Shown: one piece after another, positions 27,980-38,362 of the stretch
Layout of the letters: every line of letters begins with the position of its first letter
Numbering within the stretch: the stretch's first letter is position 1
From: an uncultured Bacteroidota bacterium
GTDB lineage: Bacteria > Bacteroidota > Bacteroidia > Chitinophagales > Chitinophagaceae
Length of the DNA stretch: 59,587 nt
Direction: 5' to 3'
NCBI GenBank assembly: GCA_903878475.1
Contig: CAIRHQ010000084.1
Coordinates: 1 to 59,587 of the forward strand
The notes under the pieces: model-generated
What the model was told of the DNA's origin: nothing
Database searches by the model: none
What the model saw: only the letters and a program-made list of their open reading frames with translations
Made by a program: the position numbers and the translations under genes

Positions 27980-29260
27980 TTAAAAACTAACGCCCGGCTT
28001 ATCGCTCCTTGAATTGATCTTGCACACGCCGATCAGCTGATCGGAGCGATCTGTAAAGGATTTATAATACATCAGGATGGTATAGCTGTTCTCCGTTTCC
28101 CAGTAATCTCCTTCCAGATCGGTTCTTTTATCGGGGTCGTTCTTGTCAGCCGCCACATAAGTATAATTATAATAGCCCTGTTTCAGAAATGCGGTGCATT
28201 CATATACCGACTTTTCGGGATTGAAGCGCATCAGCGTATTATCATTGAACTGATAATCGGTGAGCTGCCCGGCCAAATAAATATTCTTGTTCGTATACTC
28301 CTTACCGTCAGGCGAGCTTAAGGAAAAATGTACGGTGGCATAATCGCCCTGGGTGTAGGGATTGATGGTTTCATAGGTTTCTACCGAATACAGACCGTTC
28401 AGGTCGCGATAATATACATACCGCTGGGAACTAAGGTCATGATCAGTTCTTACAAACATATCGGTACTATTCTTATGGTACTGCGCACTATCGATCCGGT
28501 CGCTCTGCAAACGAAAGCTCCTGAGATCAAGCCAGCGCCATTCTTTTCCGCCGGGAAACAATCCGGTATTTTCTGTACTGTATTCAAGTGAATTGCCCCT
28601 CACAAAAGTGGGCACGATATCTTGTTGGGCATTGTCCCACCGGTTATTCTGCAGTATTACCACTTTTACCTGCTGCGCTGCACTGAAGGTATTCAGTCCG
28701 GCGAGATTGGCCGAGAACTGTATACGTTGATGGGTGCGCGACAATTGCACCATAAAAGGCTGCACAACCTGTGCCTTGATGGATGCTTTCTGGTCGAGCA
28801 CCAGCATGCGGCGGGTGAACACCAGTTTTGATGTATCCCCATCAAGGAATACTTTTAAAATATAATTTCCCGAAAGGGTAAGTGATGTGCTTCTGTCGGG
28901 CAATTGAGCCTGATACTGTGTATAGCGGGTAAGGGCGATCGACGAGTAACGATAGGTGGTGATGCGTTGCTGGGTAAATCCCTTGATATAATTGAACGGA
29001 TTAATGTCTACGGGTTCCCAGTTATAATCGCACAACTGAAAAGTATAATAATAGCTTTTCACATTCCCATCCAGATCATCAAAATGCAGTTCCAGTTGGT
29101 CGGCACTATTGATATTATACACCGGCAATGTATTTTGGTCGCCATACATATGAAACCTTACCGATTTGATATTGGATTGGTACACCTGATCGGTGACCTG
29201 TGCAAATGACTTACTAAAGGGCAATAATAAACAGATCAGGCTTGCCATTAGTTTGATCAT
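27980..29260 (-). CDS. Type IX secretion system Plug protein (DUF5103)
   Basis: About 427 residues from the ATG at 29,260, starting MIKLMASLICLLLPFSKSFAQ, a clear signal peptide. The longer frame to 29,509 overlaps the divergent permease gene and is unlikely. The body matches the DUF5103 style: SVRFHMYGDQNTLPVYNINS near the start, YYTFQLCDYNWEP, FIKGF-like segments and a C-terminal domain with AFLKQGYYNYTYVAADKND. In Bacteroidota this family is the periplasmic plug that closes the SprA outer-membrane channel of T9SS. An alternative start is 29,275. Confidence 0.85.
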   Translation of the reverse strand: MIKLMASLICLLLPFSKSFAQVTDQVYQSNIKSVRFHMYGDQNTLPVYNINSADQLELHFDDLDGNVKSYYYTFQLCDYNWEPVDINPFNYIKGFTQQRITTYRYSSIALTRYTQYQAQLPDRSTSLTLSGNYILKVFLDGDTSKLVFTRRMLVLDQKASIKAQVVQPFMVQLSRTHQRIQFSANLAGLNTFSAAQQVKVVILQNNRWDNAQQDIVPTFVRGNSLEYSTENTGLFPGGKEWRWLDLRSFRLQSDRIDSAQYHKNSTDMFVRTDHDLSSQRYVYYRDLNGLYSVETYETINPYTQGDYATVHFSLSSPDGKEYTNKNIYLAGQLTDYQFNDNTLMRFNPEKSVYECTAFLKQGYYNYTYVAADKNDPDKRTDLEGDYWETENSYTILMYYKSFTDRSDQLIGVCKINSRSDKPGVSF

Positions 29261-29353
29261 GGCCCTAATGTTCATGAACCTGTTGGGGTTTGACTGAATG
29301 TTTGTGGAATGTTTTATTTTCATCTTATAGCAGGGCATTACAGGTAAATAAAA

Positions 29354-29361
29354 TACATTTG
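29354..29361 (+). promoter_or_regulatory. -7 element before the permease gene
   Basis: TACATTTG, an exact TAnnTTTG match, lies 23 bases upstream of the TTG start at 29,385. Confidence 0.5.
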
Positions 29362-29384
29362 TAAGATAACAAAAATAATGCCGT

Positions 29385-30677
29385 TTGAACATATCGGTAT
29401 TCATAGCAAAACGCATTGCCTTTAACCGGCAAAAGACTTTTTCCCGTTTCATTATCCGGCTGGCCATCTTCGCCACAGCCATCAGTGTGGCCATTATGAT
29501 CGTGGCCATGAGTTTTGTGAATGGTTTTCAGGAAGTGATCAGCAATAAAGTATTCAGTTTCTGGGGGCATATACGCGTGCAGCAAGACGTATCCAATCGG
29601 GCCACCATCTCCGAAGAATATCCCATCATTCAAAATGATACCATTGAACGATATATCGCCCATTTCCCGAATGTGGTGAGTGTAGAGCGATATGCCACCA
29701 AATCGGCGATCATAAAATCAGGCACCGATATTGAAAGTGTATTACTGAAAGGGGTAGACGCATCTTTTCATTTCAACAGATTACAACCTTTTTTACTGGA
29801 AGGGAACTGGACCCATTTTTCAGACAGTGCATACAGCCGCGATATGGTGATCTCGGCCTATACCGCCAAGCAACTGAAAGTAAAACTGCACGACAGTTTG
29901 ATGGTATTTTTTTTCCGGGAAGATGGCAGTAAAACAGCTCGATGGCTTTCCATATGCGGCATTTACAAAACATCCATTGAGGAGTACGACAAGAATTTTG
30001 CGATCTGCGATATTAACCTGATCCGGCGACTGAACAACTGGGAAAAGGATCAGATCGGAGGCTACGAGATCTTTTTGGATGATTACCGAAAAACCGATCA
30101 GGTGAACATCAATTTGGATGACTCCCTGAATCAACTCTGGTACAAGTCCATGGGCCACAATATTACTGACAGCTTAGATAATGGCAGTGCTACCAGCAAA
30201 TGGTATAGCCGGTCCATCCGCGAAGTGTATCCCAATATTTTCGACTGGCTGAATCTGCAGGGTAAGATCAAAAATATTTTGCTGGCCATCATGATGGTGG
30301 TAGCCGTAGTGAACCTGATCACCTGCCTGATCATTCTGGTATTGGAAAGAACCAGCATGACAGGAATTCTGAAAGCATTGGGAGCCGGCAACTGGCAGGT
30401 TCAAAAGATCTTTTTATACAATACTTTCATCATCTCTGTTACCGGTATTGTGCTGGGGGTTTTACTCGGACTCGGTATTTGTTGGCTTCAAATGGCCACC
30501 GGATTCATCACCCTGAATGAAGAAGCCTATTTCATGCCGATCGCTCAGGTACATGTAATTTGGTGGCAGGTGCTGGCGGTATGCGGAGTATCATTAGTGG
30601 TATCCTTTGCCACACTGGTGCTACCGAGTTTCCTCATCAAAAAGATCAATCCGGTAAAAGCTATTCAATTCCGCTAA
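29385..30677 (+). CDS. ABC transporter permease, LolC/FtsX type
   Basis: 430 residues with the four-helix FtsX architecture: one helix near residues 24-46 ([23 protein letters not shown] region), a large periplasmic MacB-like domain of about 220 residues, and three helices at about 300-325, 343-370 and 392-418. The C-terminus [14 protein letters not shown] is characteristic of LolC/LolE-like lipoprotein release permeases. The start is TTG; no in-frame ATG is suitable. No ATPase gene is adjacent, so it likely pairs with a LolD encoded elsewhere. Confidence 0.88.
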   Translation: MNISVFIAKRIAFNRQKTFSRFIIRLAIFATAISVAIMIVAMSFVNGFQEVISNKVFSFWGHIRVQQDVSNRATISEEYPIIQNDTIERYIAHFPNVVSVERYATKSAIIKSGTDIESVLLKGVDASFHFNRLQPFLLEGNWTHFSDSAYSRDMVISAYTAKQLKVKLHDSLMVFFFREDGSKTARWLSICGIYKTSIEEYDKNFAICDINLIRRLNNWEKDQIGGYEIFLDDYRKTDQVNINLDDSLNQLWYKSMGHNITDSLDNGSATSKWYSRSIREVYPNIFDWLNLQGKIKNILLAIMMVVAVVNLITCLIILVLERTSMTGILKALGAGNWQVQKIFLYNTFIISVTGIVLGVLLGLGICWLQMATGFITLNEEAYFMPIAQVHVIWWQVLAVCGVSLVVSFATLVLPSFLIKKINPVKAIQFR

Positions 30678-30679
30678 AA

Positions 30680-31426
30680 TTAGTTCGTAAAATGCGAGAG
30701 CATTATTCCCGTGGCCACCGCAGCATTCAGCGATTCGGCCTCCCCTATTTTTGGGATCGTGATGATCTCCCCGGCCAGGGCCAGCAGCTCGGGTTGTATC
30801 CCTTTTGATTCATTTCCGATGATGAGCATACATTCTTTGGTACCCGCAAAATGCTGTACCGGCTTTCCGTTAAGCGCAGCTGCATATATAGGAATATGTT
30901 TATTTCGGGTAAGCCAGCCAGTTAGTTCTGTGTAGATCATATTTACCCTGCCCAAACTACCCATGGTACTTTGCACCAGTTTGGGATTATACAGGTCGGC
31001 AGAATTTTCAGAGCAAATGATATGCTTTATACCAAACCAATCGGCAATGCGGATGATGGTACCCAGGTTCCCCGGATCTTGAATGGTATCCAGTACCAGG
31101 CTGATCTTGCCGGTTAATAATGGTTCTTTTTCAGACCAGAATTTTTCAAATATTCCCAGAACCTGGTTGGGGGTGGAAAGTGCAGATATCTTTTCCAGTT
31201 CAAATTCTTCTACCATTTCAAACCTCGTATCCGGATGCCGAGCGGGCATGCCAGGGTTGGCCAATAACCATTTTTCCAGTGCAAATACCTCTTTACAAAT
31301 GCAAGCAGCCCCATTCAGCAGGTCGCCCACCAACTTAGGACCTTCCGCAAAAAACAAGCCTGTTTCATCCCTGAATTTTTTGTGCTGCAAACTTTGGATA
31401 TATTTGGTATGTGTTTTGCTTAACAT
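30680..31426 (-). CDS. SpoU/TrmH-family RNA 2'-O-methyltransferase
   Basis: 248 residues. The SPOUT fold signatures are LVLDTIQDPGNLGTIIRIAD near residues 108-127, IGNESKGIQPELL near 202-214 and IPKIGEAESLNAAVATGIML near 222-241, which build the SAM-binding knot. The N-terminal part is a substrate-binding domain. Likely modifies rRNA or tRNA ribose; the exact target is not evident. It converges on the permease gene and is divergent from the Omp85 gene with only 18 bases between start codons. Confidence 0.9.
   Translation of the reverse strand: MLSKTHTKYIQSLQHKKFRDETGLFFAEGPKLVGDLLNGAACICKEVFALEKWLLANPGMPARHPDTRFEMVEEFELEKISALSTPNQVLGIFEKFWSEKEPLLTGKISLVLDTIQDPGNLGTIIRIADWFGIKHIICSENSADLYNPKLVQSTMGSLGRVNMIYTELTGWLTRNKHIPIYAAALNGKPVQHFAGTKECMLIIGNESKGIQPELLALAGEIITIPKIGEAESLNAAVATGIMLSHFTN
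31399..31406 (+). promoter_or_regulatory. Possible -7 element of the Omp85 gene
   Basis: TATATTTG, an exact TAnnTTTG match, 38 bases before the ATG at 31,445. It lies inside the first codons of the divergent methyltransferase gene. No TTG at the ideal -33 spacing was found. Confidence 0.4.
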
Positions 31427-31444
31427 TGTCGATTATTTCTTTAT

Positions 31445-33913
31445 ATGCCAACGAAAACCAGGAATTCTAAACCGGCCTTATACACACTGAAAAATATTTT
31501 TATTCTTTCTTTGCTGCTCTGTGCCTGTACGGTTCCACGAAAGTATCAAAAAAACAAACCGATCCTCACAAAAAATAATATTGAAGTCATCGGAAGCCAT
31601 TTGAGCGGCCCCGAAAAGACTGCTCTAAAGCAACGCCTGAATGCTCAATTAGACGACAGTTCCAAGATAAAGATCAAAGATGCCTTTTTTGTGATGCATT
31701 TTATCATGCGCCCACCGGCATACGATAGTGCTGCTTCGGGCCGGTCGGCCAGAAATATGCAGGCATCAATGCTGCATATTGGCTATTATAAGGCGCTTGC
31801 TTCCTATAAGGCAGATACACTCAAGAACAATCGCCCTCCCCATGTTCAGGTTCATTATACCGTAGAAACCGGAAAACCAACCCTCATAGATACCGTAAGC
31901 TATCAGCTACGCCTACCCGATCTGCAGGAACTGAATCGCAAAAATATGGACGAACGATTATTGATCGTGGGCAAACCCGTTACCAAATCAGCCGTTCAGG
32001 GAGAAGTGAACCGTTTGGTGGAACTATACCGCAACAATGGCTATTATAAAATTTCCTCCGAAGAATTAAAAGTAAAAGGCGATACCACTATTTCAGCGCT
32101 GACCACGATCACAGACGATATATTTGAACAACTTCAATTATTGGCCCAGGCAAAAAATGCAAAGGATTCGCCTAAAATTAAGTTGGCCATTGTACTGAAT
32201 CCACCGGCCGACAGCAGCAAACTCACCAAATTCCATATCGGAAAGATCATCATCCTGCCCGACTACCAACCGGGTGATAGTTTGAATAACCCGATACTTA
32301 TAGAACATAGTACACGAAATTTCACACAGTATTATCGTAAGAAATTATTCCGTACAGGATTTCTCAACAGGAATATGCTGATAAAAAGAGGCGAGACCTA
32401 TAAGCAGGATGTTTTCTTAAAAACCCTGAATAATTTTTCTAAAGCCGGCGTTTGGCAAAGTGTGAATATGCAGATCATTGAACGAAAAGATAGCCTGGAT
32501 ATGATATTGCAATTGATCCCCGGCAAAAAGAAAGGATTTGAAGCTTCGCTGGAAACCAGCTACTCTGCCAACAGCAATTCCAATAGCGCAACAGTAGCCA
32601 ATGCAGGAAACCTGTTGGGCGTTTCTGCCAACCTTGCTTTTTTGAACCGCAATGTGCATAAGGAAGCCATAAAAGTGAGCAATTCTGTCCGCGCTGGTAT
32701 TGAACTGAATTTGAAACCCGATAGCAATGGGCATCGAAATATCATCAACTCCAATGAATTCAGTTATTCCAACAGCATTGTGATCCCAAGGTTCATATGG
32801 CCCATCAGCAAGGTAGACAGTAAGCGTTTTTTAAATTCAGAAACTTTCTTTAATACCAATCTGGCTTATGTAAAAAGATTCAACCTTTTTGATATGCAAT
32901 CGGTGAATTTTTCGATGGGGTACGACTGGAACAAAAAGGCCCGGAAAATTTCCAAGCCTAACAAACAATGGGTTTGGAAACCCATCAATATCGAGTTCAA
33001 CCGGCTGTATAATAAAACAGCCACTTTCGATAGTACTTTACAGGCAAACCCATTCCTCCGGTATTCTTTCAATACTGCACTGGTAGCCGGTTTGGGACTG
33101 GGCTCGTTGGGTTACGCCTATACTAAAGTGAATCCAAAGAACGCGAACCGGCAACACACCATAAAGATCAATATGGAAGAATCGGGTTTATTGTTGGGGC
33201 GCACAAATTTTTTTAATAAATATTTACGACAGTTCATTAAGGCTGATGTTGAATATACTTATTCGAATGCCCGTCCTAAATCGGCAATTGTAATGCGTCT
33301 ATTCGGTGGCGTGGGGGTTCCTTTCAAAAAGGATACAACCTTGCCTTTCTTCAAACAGTATTTCGGCGGTGGCAGCAACAGCATGCGTGGATGGCCCGTT
33401 CGCGGAATCGGTCGCGGCTCGCAGGCCATGAGTCCATTTGGTAATGAATCCTTCAACGACCGAACGGGCGATGTGCAGCTGGAAGGTAATATAGAATACA
33501 GATACGATATTGCCCAGCTGATCCCCAATTCTTTGGTATTGAAAGGTGCCCTATTTCTGGATGCCGGCAATATCTGGAATTTCAGAAATTCAAAACCAAC
33601 CGGAGAAACCGATAGTACACAGTTTAAATTTCAGAACATTTATAAACAACTGGGAGTAGCTGCGGGAGCGGGTTTCCGGCTCGACTTCAGCTATTTTGTA
33701 CTTCGGTTCGACCTGGGCTTTAGGTTTAAAAGACCAGATATCACCAAAAATGACGGCTGGCAATTCCCCAATATTACTTTCAATAACCTTTTTAAACGCG
33801 GTGTGAATGTGCTTGATCCGGCTAATCCGGGCCAAACAAAAAATGATGATCGTTATCGAAAATGGAGGTATGAGAATTTTAACTTTACGGTAGGTATCAG
33901 TTATCCTTTCTGA
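31445..33913 (+). CDS. Omp85-superfamily outer membrane protein (BamA/TamA-like)
   Basis: 822 residues. The N-terminus is a lipoprotein signal (FILSLLLCACTVP, Cys about 29). Then come POTRA-like repeats to about residue 380 and a C-terminal barrel. The Omp85 motif FGGGSNSMRGWPVRGIGRG lies near residues 640-658 and the protein ends in an aromatic residue (VGISYPF), the usual barrel signal. A lipid anchor is atypical for BamA itself, so this is probably a TamA-like paralogue acting in outer membrane or surface protein assembly. Confidence 0.87.
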   Translation: MPTKTRNSKPALYTLKNIFILSLLLCACTVPRKYQKNKPILTKNNIEVIGSHLSGPEKTALKQRLNAQLDDSSKIKIKDAFFVMHFIMRPPAYDSAASGRSARNMQASMLHIGYYKALASYKADTLKNNRPPHVQVHYTVETGKPTLIDTVSYQLRLPDLQELNRKNMDERLLIVGKPVTKSAVQGEVNRLVELYRNNGYYKISSEELKVKGDTTISALTTITDDIFEQLQLLAQAKNAKDSPKIKLAIVLNPPADSSKLTKFHIGKIIILPDYQPGDSLNNPILIEHSTRNFTQYYRKKLFRTGFLNRNMLIKRGETYKQDVFLKTLNNFSKAGVWQSVNMQIIERKDSLDMILQLIPGKKKGFEASLETSYSANSNSNSATVANAGNLLGVSANLAFLNRNVHKEAIKVSNSVRAGIELNLKPDSNGHRNIINSNEFSYSNSIVIPRFIWPISKVDSKRFLNSETFFNTNLAYVKRFNLFDMQSVNFSMGYDWNKKARKISKPNKQWVWKPINIEFNRLYNKTATFDSTLQANPFLRYSFNTALVAGLGLGSLGYAYTKVNPKNANRQHTIKINMEESGLLLGRTNFFNKYLRQFIKADVEYTYSNARPKSAIVMRLFGGVGVPFKKDTTLPFFKQYFGGGSNSMRGWPVRGIGRGSQAMSPFGNESFNDRTGDVQLEGNIEYRYDIAQLIPNSLVLKGALFLDAGNIWNFRNSKPTGETDSTQFKFQNIYKQLGVAAGAGFRLDFSYFVLRFDLGFRFKRPDITKNDGWQFPNITFNNLFKRGVNVLDPANPGQTKNDDRYRKWRYENFNFTVGISYPF

Positions 33914-33937
33914 TGAATGAAGCGATAAACTTTATGG

Positions 33938-34702
33938 TCATACAGTGAAACTTTCCATGTCTACTGCATCAGCCACATTGAAATCCCCGATCTTGGTCCT
34001 GCATAAACTTCCCAGATAGGCACCACATCCCAGGGCTGCACCAAAATCATTAGCCAAACTTCGTATATAGGTTCCCGTTGAGCATCGTACCCGAAAATGG
34101 ATCACGGGTAATTCCACCTGCGTGATCTCAAACTGATAAATTTGAACTGGTCTGGGTTTTAGTTCTACCGCTTCTCCCCTGCGGGCCAGTTCATACAGGG
34201 CAACCCCATCTTTTTTGATGGCAGAATACATCGGAGGCAATTGATCCAGGTGACCAGTAAATTGTTGAACCGTTTCACGGATTAATGCTTCCGTAACAAA
34301 AGAATAATCTTTTTCCTGTTCCGGTTTGCTTTCAAGATCGTAAGTGGGGGTAACAGCACCCAACACAATGGTTCCGGTATATTCTTTTTCCTGGGCCATA
34401 TAGTCATTGATCTGTTTGGTGTACTTGCCCGTACACACGATGAGCAGGCCAGTTGCCAGCGGATCCAATGTGCCGGCATGCCCTATCTTTTTGATCTGGA
34501 TCATACCCCTCAGTCTACGCACCACATCAAAAGAGGTCCAATGCAATGGCTTGTTGATGAGCAGTAACCTTCCATCAAGATATGTTTGCTGAATGATAGG
34601 ATCGATAGGAATACGTTCACGACGTTCAGGCTTCTCGCTTTTTTCTCCTGCTGCTTCAATGATATTGCTGAATCTGACCCGGTAGGTTGTTTTTCTGGCC
34701 AA
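33938..34702 (-). CDS. truB: tRNA pseudouridine(55) synthase
   Basis: 254 residues. Makes pseudouridine 55 in the T loop of tRNAs. LLLINKPLHWTSFDVVRRLR near residues 46-65 and the catalytic aspartate in KKIGHAGTLDPLATGLLIV near 72-90 identify TruB; RVRCSTGTYIRSLANDFG near 203-220 is the third motif. The first 35 residues are a charged extension, so translation might begin later. It converges with the Omp85 gene, with a 24-base gap and no clear terminator. Confidence 0.96.
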   Translation of the reverse strand: MARKTTYRVRFSNIIEAAGEKSEKPERRERIPIDPIIQQTYLDGRLLLINKPLHWTSFDVVRRLRGMIQIKKIGHAGTLDPLATGLLIVCTGKYTKQINDYMAQEKEYTGTIVLGAVTPTYDLESKPEQEKDYSFVTEALIRETVQQFTGHLDQLPPMYSAIKKDGVALYELARRGEAVELKPRPVQIYQFEITQVELPVIHFRVRCSTGTYIRSLANDFGAALGCGAYLGSLCRTKIGDFNVADAVDMESFTV

Positions 34703-34735
34703 CGTATTTTTTTTGCAAAGGTAGGCATTCAGGGG

Positions 34736-36085
34736 CTATATGGCCTGTCGGGCCTTTAACTCCAGGTACTTGTTGATGGTATTGATGGTGAGTGATTCGG
34801 GCGAGGTAAGGATGGAAAGGATACCATGCTTTTTCAGTTCCTTCACGATCAGTCGCTTTTCAAATTCAAATTTCTCGGCAATGGTTCTGATATACAGATC
34901 TTCCATATTATGGGCAGGGAGTTTCGACAACTGGTGCAATTCAGTATTTTCAAAACATACCACCATCAGCAAATGGTGTTTTGAAATGGCGCGCAAATAA
35001 TTCAACTGACGATGCAATCCGGATACCGATTCAAAATTGGTGAATAATACGATCAGGCTCCGGTGCTTAATGCGGTTGCGGATCTGGTTATACAACATTT
35101 CAAAATCAGATTCCAGAAAAGCGGTTTGCTGATTGTACAGCAACTGCAAAATGTTTTCCCGCTGGATGGGCTTTCGGTCGGCAGCCAACACAGATCCCAT
35201 CTTATTGGCAAAACTGATCAATCCGCTACGGTCTTGTTTCTGCAAACAAACATTGGCCAGCACCAGGGTACTGTTGATGGCATAGTCGAGCAGGGTAAGT
35301 CCCTGGAACGGCATCTTCATCAGCCGCCCTTTATCGATGACGCAATAGACCTGTTGCGATCTTTCATCGGTAAAATTATTCACCATCAATGAGCCTTTGC
35401 GGGCAGTAGCCTTCCAGTTGATGGTACGAATATCGTCGCCCCCAACATATTCTTTGATCTGTTCAAATTCCATGCTGTGGCCGATCTTCCGCATCCGTTT
35501 ATTGCCATGTTCCGTTTGTATGGTGGTTTGAGAAAGCAATTCATACTTACGCATCTGCATATACGAAGGATACACCGGAACCATTTGATCTGCTGCATAA
35601 TTATATCTGCGCATCACCAATCCCAATAAAGATCTCAGGTAAATAATGATCCTGCCAAACTGATACTCGCCCCGTTCTGTTGGTCGCACCGTATACACGA
35701 TCGTTTTTTGTTCGCGGGCTTTCAGCCGATGATACATGATCCAATCGCGCTTCTGAAATTGTACCGGCAACTCCTCAATGATCTCTATATCCACGGTAAA
35801 GCCCATCTTATTGCTGACGATGATCTCGATCCTGTTCTCATCTCCATTGCTAAGCCTGTCGGCCATTTCACGACTAGCTGCTGGGCCTTTCCCCAATACA
35901 AATAAGAACAGGTAATCAATGATCGAAAGCAATACAAACACCCATAATAAAATTCCGGGAAATGAATGTAGGGATGTAATGAAAAAAGACAACACGTACA
36001 CAAAACTGCATAAGCCTATTGCCATGTAGAACCTGGTGGTAAAATACAGGTTCCAGTAAATGCTATGAATTAATTTTTTAAACAA
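34736..36085 (-). CDS. DUF58 protein of the MoxR cluster
   Basis: 449 residues. Two membrane helices lie near residues 20-65, then a beta-rich segment, then the DUF58 signature GDDIRTINWKATARKGSLMV near 213-232, which precedes a von Willebrand A-like fold (YCVIDKGRLM near 246). In Bacteroidota this protein is always found with MoxR and membrane partners; it may be a MoxR client or adaptor. The gene follows the MoxR gene on the same strand after 36 bases that hold three 10-base tandem repeats. Confidence 0.9.
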   Translation of the reverse strand: MFKKLIHSIYWNLYFTTRFYMAIGLCSFVYVLSFFITSLHSFPGILLWVFVLLSIIDYLFLFVLGKGPAASREMADRLSNGDENRIEIIVSNKMGFTVDIEIIEELPVQFQKRDWIMYHRLKAREQKTIVYTVRPTERGEYQFGRIIIYLRSLLGLVMRRYNYAADQMVPVYPSYMQMRKYELLSQTTIQTEHGNKRMRKIGHSMEFEQIKEYVGGDDIRTINWKATARKGSLMVNNFTDERSQQVYCVIDKGRLMKMPFQGLTLLDYAINSTLVLANVCLQKQDRSGLISFANKMGSVLAADRKPIQRENILQLLYNQQTAFLESDFEMLYNQIRNRIKHRSLIVLFTNFESVSGLHRQLNYLRAISKHHLLMVVCFENTELHQLSKLPAHNMEDLYIRTIAEKFEFEKRLIVKELKKHGILSILTSPESLTINTINKYLELKARQAI

Positions 36086-36090
36086 ACTGC

Positions 36091-36120
36091 TGCTTGGTTA
36101 TGCTTGGTTATGCTTGATTA
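36091..36120. repeat. Three tandem 10-base repeats between MoxR and DUF58 genes
   Basis: TGCTTGGTTA, TGCTTGGTTA and TGCTTGATTA follow one another without gap. They fill nearly the whole spacer between the MoxR stop and the DUF58 ATG, so a change in copy number would alter the spacing before DUF58. Confidence 0.9.
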
Positions 36121-36121
36121 T

Positions 36122-37099
36122 TTATCTCGGTACTTCTATTGATTTCAGGATATTGTCGATGAGATCATCTGCGGTGATGCCTTCCATCTCTTTTTCGGGG
36201 GTTAGGATGATGCGGTGCCTCAGCACATGAGGAGCCATTTCCACGATATCTTCCGGCGTTACAAAATCTCTTCCCTTGATGGCAGCATTGGCCTTGGCCG
36301 AGCGCAGGATGGCCAGCGAGGCCCTTGGTGAAGCACCCAGGTACAGTGCAGGATTATTGCGGGTTTCGTGAACGATACGGGCAATAAATGCGACCAATTT
36401 TTGCTCAATGATTATCGATTGTACCAGGGATCGGTATTGTTGAATATCGGCGGGCGAAAGGATCTTTTTAACCCCTTCCAGCATTTCAAACTGTGTTTTT
36501 CCCTGTTGTTCGGTCAAGATCTTGATCTCCTCTTCCAGCGTGGGATAATTCACTTCAATTTTAAACAGAAAGCGATCCAGTTGTGCTTCGGGTAAACGAT
36601 AGGTACCCTCCTGTTCAATAGGATTTTGTGTAGCCAGTACCAGAAAGGGGTAACGCATGATATGGGTACTACCGTCTACGGTTACCTGCCGTTCTTCCAT
36701 TACTTCAAATAGCGCAGCCTGTGTTTTAGCCGGAGCCCGGTTGATCTCATCGATGAGCACGATATTGCTGAATATTGGTCCTGCCTTGAAGGTAAACTCA
36801 CCTTCCTTCGGATTAAAAACAGAAGTACCCAGCACATCGCTGGGCATCAGGTCGGGGGTAAATTGCAGTCGCGAAAAATCCACATTGATGATACGGGCCA
36901 TCAGTTTGGCTGTTAAGGTTTTGGCCACGCCGGGCACCCCTTCAATCAGAATATGACCGTCGCATAAAAGTCCGATCAACAGCAGGTCTACCATACTGTG
37001 CTGGCCAATGATGACCCTTCCGATCTCTTCCCTGATCTCCAGTACCGACTGGTTCAGTTTGCTCAGGTCGATCCGTTGTTCAAAAAGATTTTCTTCCAT
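36122..37099 (-). CDS. MoxR-family AAA+ ATPase
   Basis: 325 residues from MEENLFEQ; the frame extends to 37,138 but the extra 13 residues (HQHHQTAINN) look untranslated. Walker A is GVPGVAKTLTAK at about 54-65, Walker B LIDEINRAPAKTQAALFE near 118-135, sensor 1 ATQNPIEQEGTYRLPEAQLD near 158-177. MoxR ATPases act as chaperones that mature or activate vWA-containing partners, here probably the DUF58 protein. It is the fourth gene of a five-gene minus-strand run. Confidence 0.94.
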   Translation of the reverse strand: MEENLFEQRIDLSKLNQSVLEIREEIGRVIIGQHSMVDLLLIGLLCDGHILIEGVPGVAKTLTAKLMARIINVDFSRLQFTPDLMPSDVLGTSVFNPKEGEFTFKAGPIFSNIVLIDEINRAPAKTQAALFEVMEERQVTVDGSTHIMRYPFLVLATQNPIEQEGTYRLPEAQLDRFLFKIEVNYPTLEEEIKILTEQQGKTQFEMLEGVKKILSPADIQQYRSLVQSIIIEQKLVAFIARIVHETRNNPALYLGASPRASLAILRSAKANAAIKGRDFVTPEDIVEMAPHVLRHRIILTPEKEMEGITADDLIDNILKSIEVPR

Positions 37100-37155
37100 A
37101 TTGGTATTATTTATTGCAGTTTGATGATGTTGGTGCACTCTTTATTTATTTGCTT

Positions 37156-38358
37156 TTAGTTGATCTTTTTATTGAATTCCAGCATAAGCTCATGCAGCGA
37201 CATTAATTGATAATCGTCGATGGCCTCGGTTTCCTGTGCATGATGAATTGCCCTGTACAATGATTCCACTTTATTGAACGGCACGGCTGATTTACGGCTT
37301 AGGGTCTGGATGAATTCTGTATTGATCTGATTGGTATTTAAAAAATAAGTGTTGCGAATGTACTCATTAAAATAAGTAATCATCTTTTCGGCTATATTTT
37401 TATTGTCTTTTTTCTGCAGGTATAAACGACCAATGGTTTCCGTAAATGCCACCGTAGAATTTTCATTGGGTTTAACCACGGCTATAGACCGTTGCTTTCG
37501 TTTTACGCCATACAAAATATATAAGGCCAGCAAGATCAGGAGCAAACAGAAAGCCTTGGCCAGCGGTGGATTCTTCATGATCTCGCTAAAGGAAGAAAAA
37601 TTATTGTTGCTATCCGACCGGCTCGTTAATGAGCGGTAATAATCATCCCAATAAACATGTTCGGGGCTCGACTGGGTTACAGATAACAATTGTTGCCAAT
37701 AGAGATAGTTCGATTGCTTCAGCAGAAAATAATTGCTCAACGCACGGGGTTCGCTATGCAAGAACAATTTCCCCCGTCCATAAAAATACACCACACAATT
37801 GGCATTGCCGAATTCATTGGTACCGATCGTTCTGATGGGGGCATGCGCTGGTATACCAAAAGAATTGCTGAAGGGTAGATAAAAATAATTATAGCTATTG
37901 CTTTTGTAATTTGTGGATACCTGTTTCATATCATTGAAACTATACTGCGGGATCAGAAAATTACTGTGCTGACTCATCTTAAGCAGTTCCAGCAACCGCT
38001 CATCGATACTGGAGGCAGAAATAAAAACTGTGTTGCCCTTTTCCACAAAACCCAGTATGGCATTAGCTTCCGCTTCATCCAGATATAAGATCCTGGTGAT
38101 ACAAACATATAACGAAGCGGTATCCGAAATGGAATTCCAGGTCTTATCGAATGACTTGCGCATATTGCGTATCGTATTCTTGTTGAATATATTTTCCAGC
38201 TCATGATATGCTACATAAGCGCCAAAAGGCTGCTTATCATTCTTGGAAAACGTTTCTCTCAAACTGGGCATGGATTTACCCGCAGGATCGGCAATACAAC
38301 CCATCAGCCAGAAAGCCAAACTCAACATGAACAATATATAATGACCCCGATATTTCAA
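37156..38358 (-). CDS. DUF4350 membrane protein
   Basis: 400 residues. It has an N-terminal signal or lipoprotein-like segment (ILFMLSLAFWLMGCIADP), an extracytoplasmic GATase1-like domain to about residue 270 (ILGFVEKGNTVFISASSIDE is the typical DUF4350 stretch), and one membrane helix near residues 267-285 followed by a helical cytoplasmic tail. Its role is unknown; it occurs regularly beside MoxR, DUF4129 and SpoIIM-like genes, and probably forms a membrane complex with them. Confidence 0.85.
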   Translation of the reverse strand: MKYRGHYILFMLSLAFWLMGCIADPAGKSMPSLRETFSKNDKQPFGAYVAYHELENIFNKNTIRNMRKSFDKTWNSISDTASLYVCITRILYLDEAEANAILGFVEKGNTVFISASSIDERLLELLKMSQHSNFLIPQYSFNDMKQVSTNYKSNSYNYFYLPFSNSFGIPAHAPIRTIGTNEFGNANCVVYFYGRGKLFLHSEPRALSNYFLLKQSNYLYWQQLLSVTQSSPEHVYWDDYYRSLTSRSDSNNNFSSFSEIMKNPPLAKAFCLLLILLALYILYGVKRKQRSIAVVKPNENSTVAFTETIGRLYLQKKDNKNIAEKMITYFNEYIRNTYFLNTNQINTEFIQTLSRKSAVPFNKVESLYRAIHHAQETEAIDDYQLMSLHELMLEFNKKIN

Positions 38359-38362
38359 TGCG

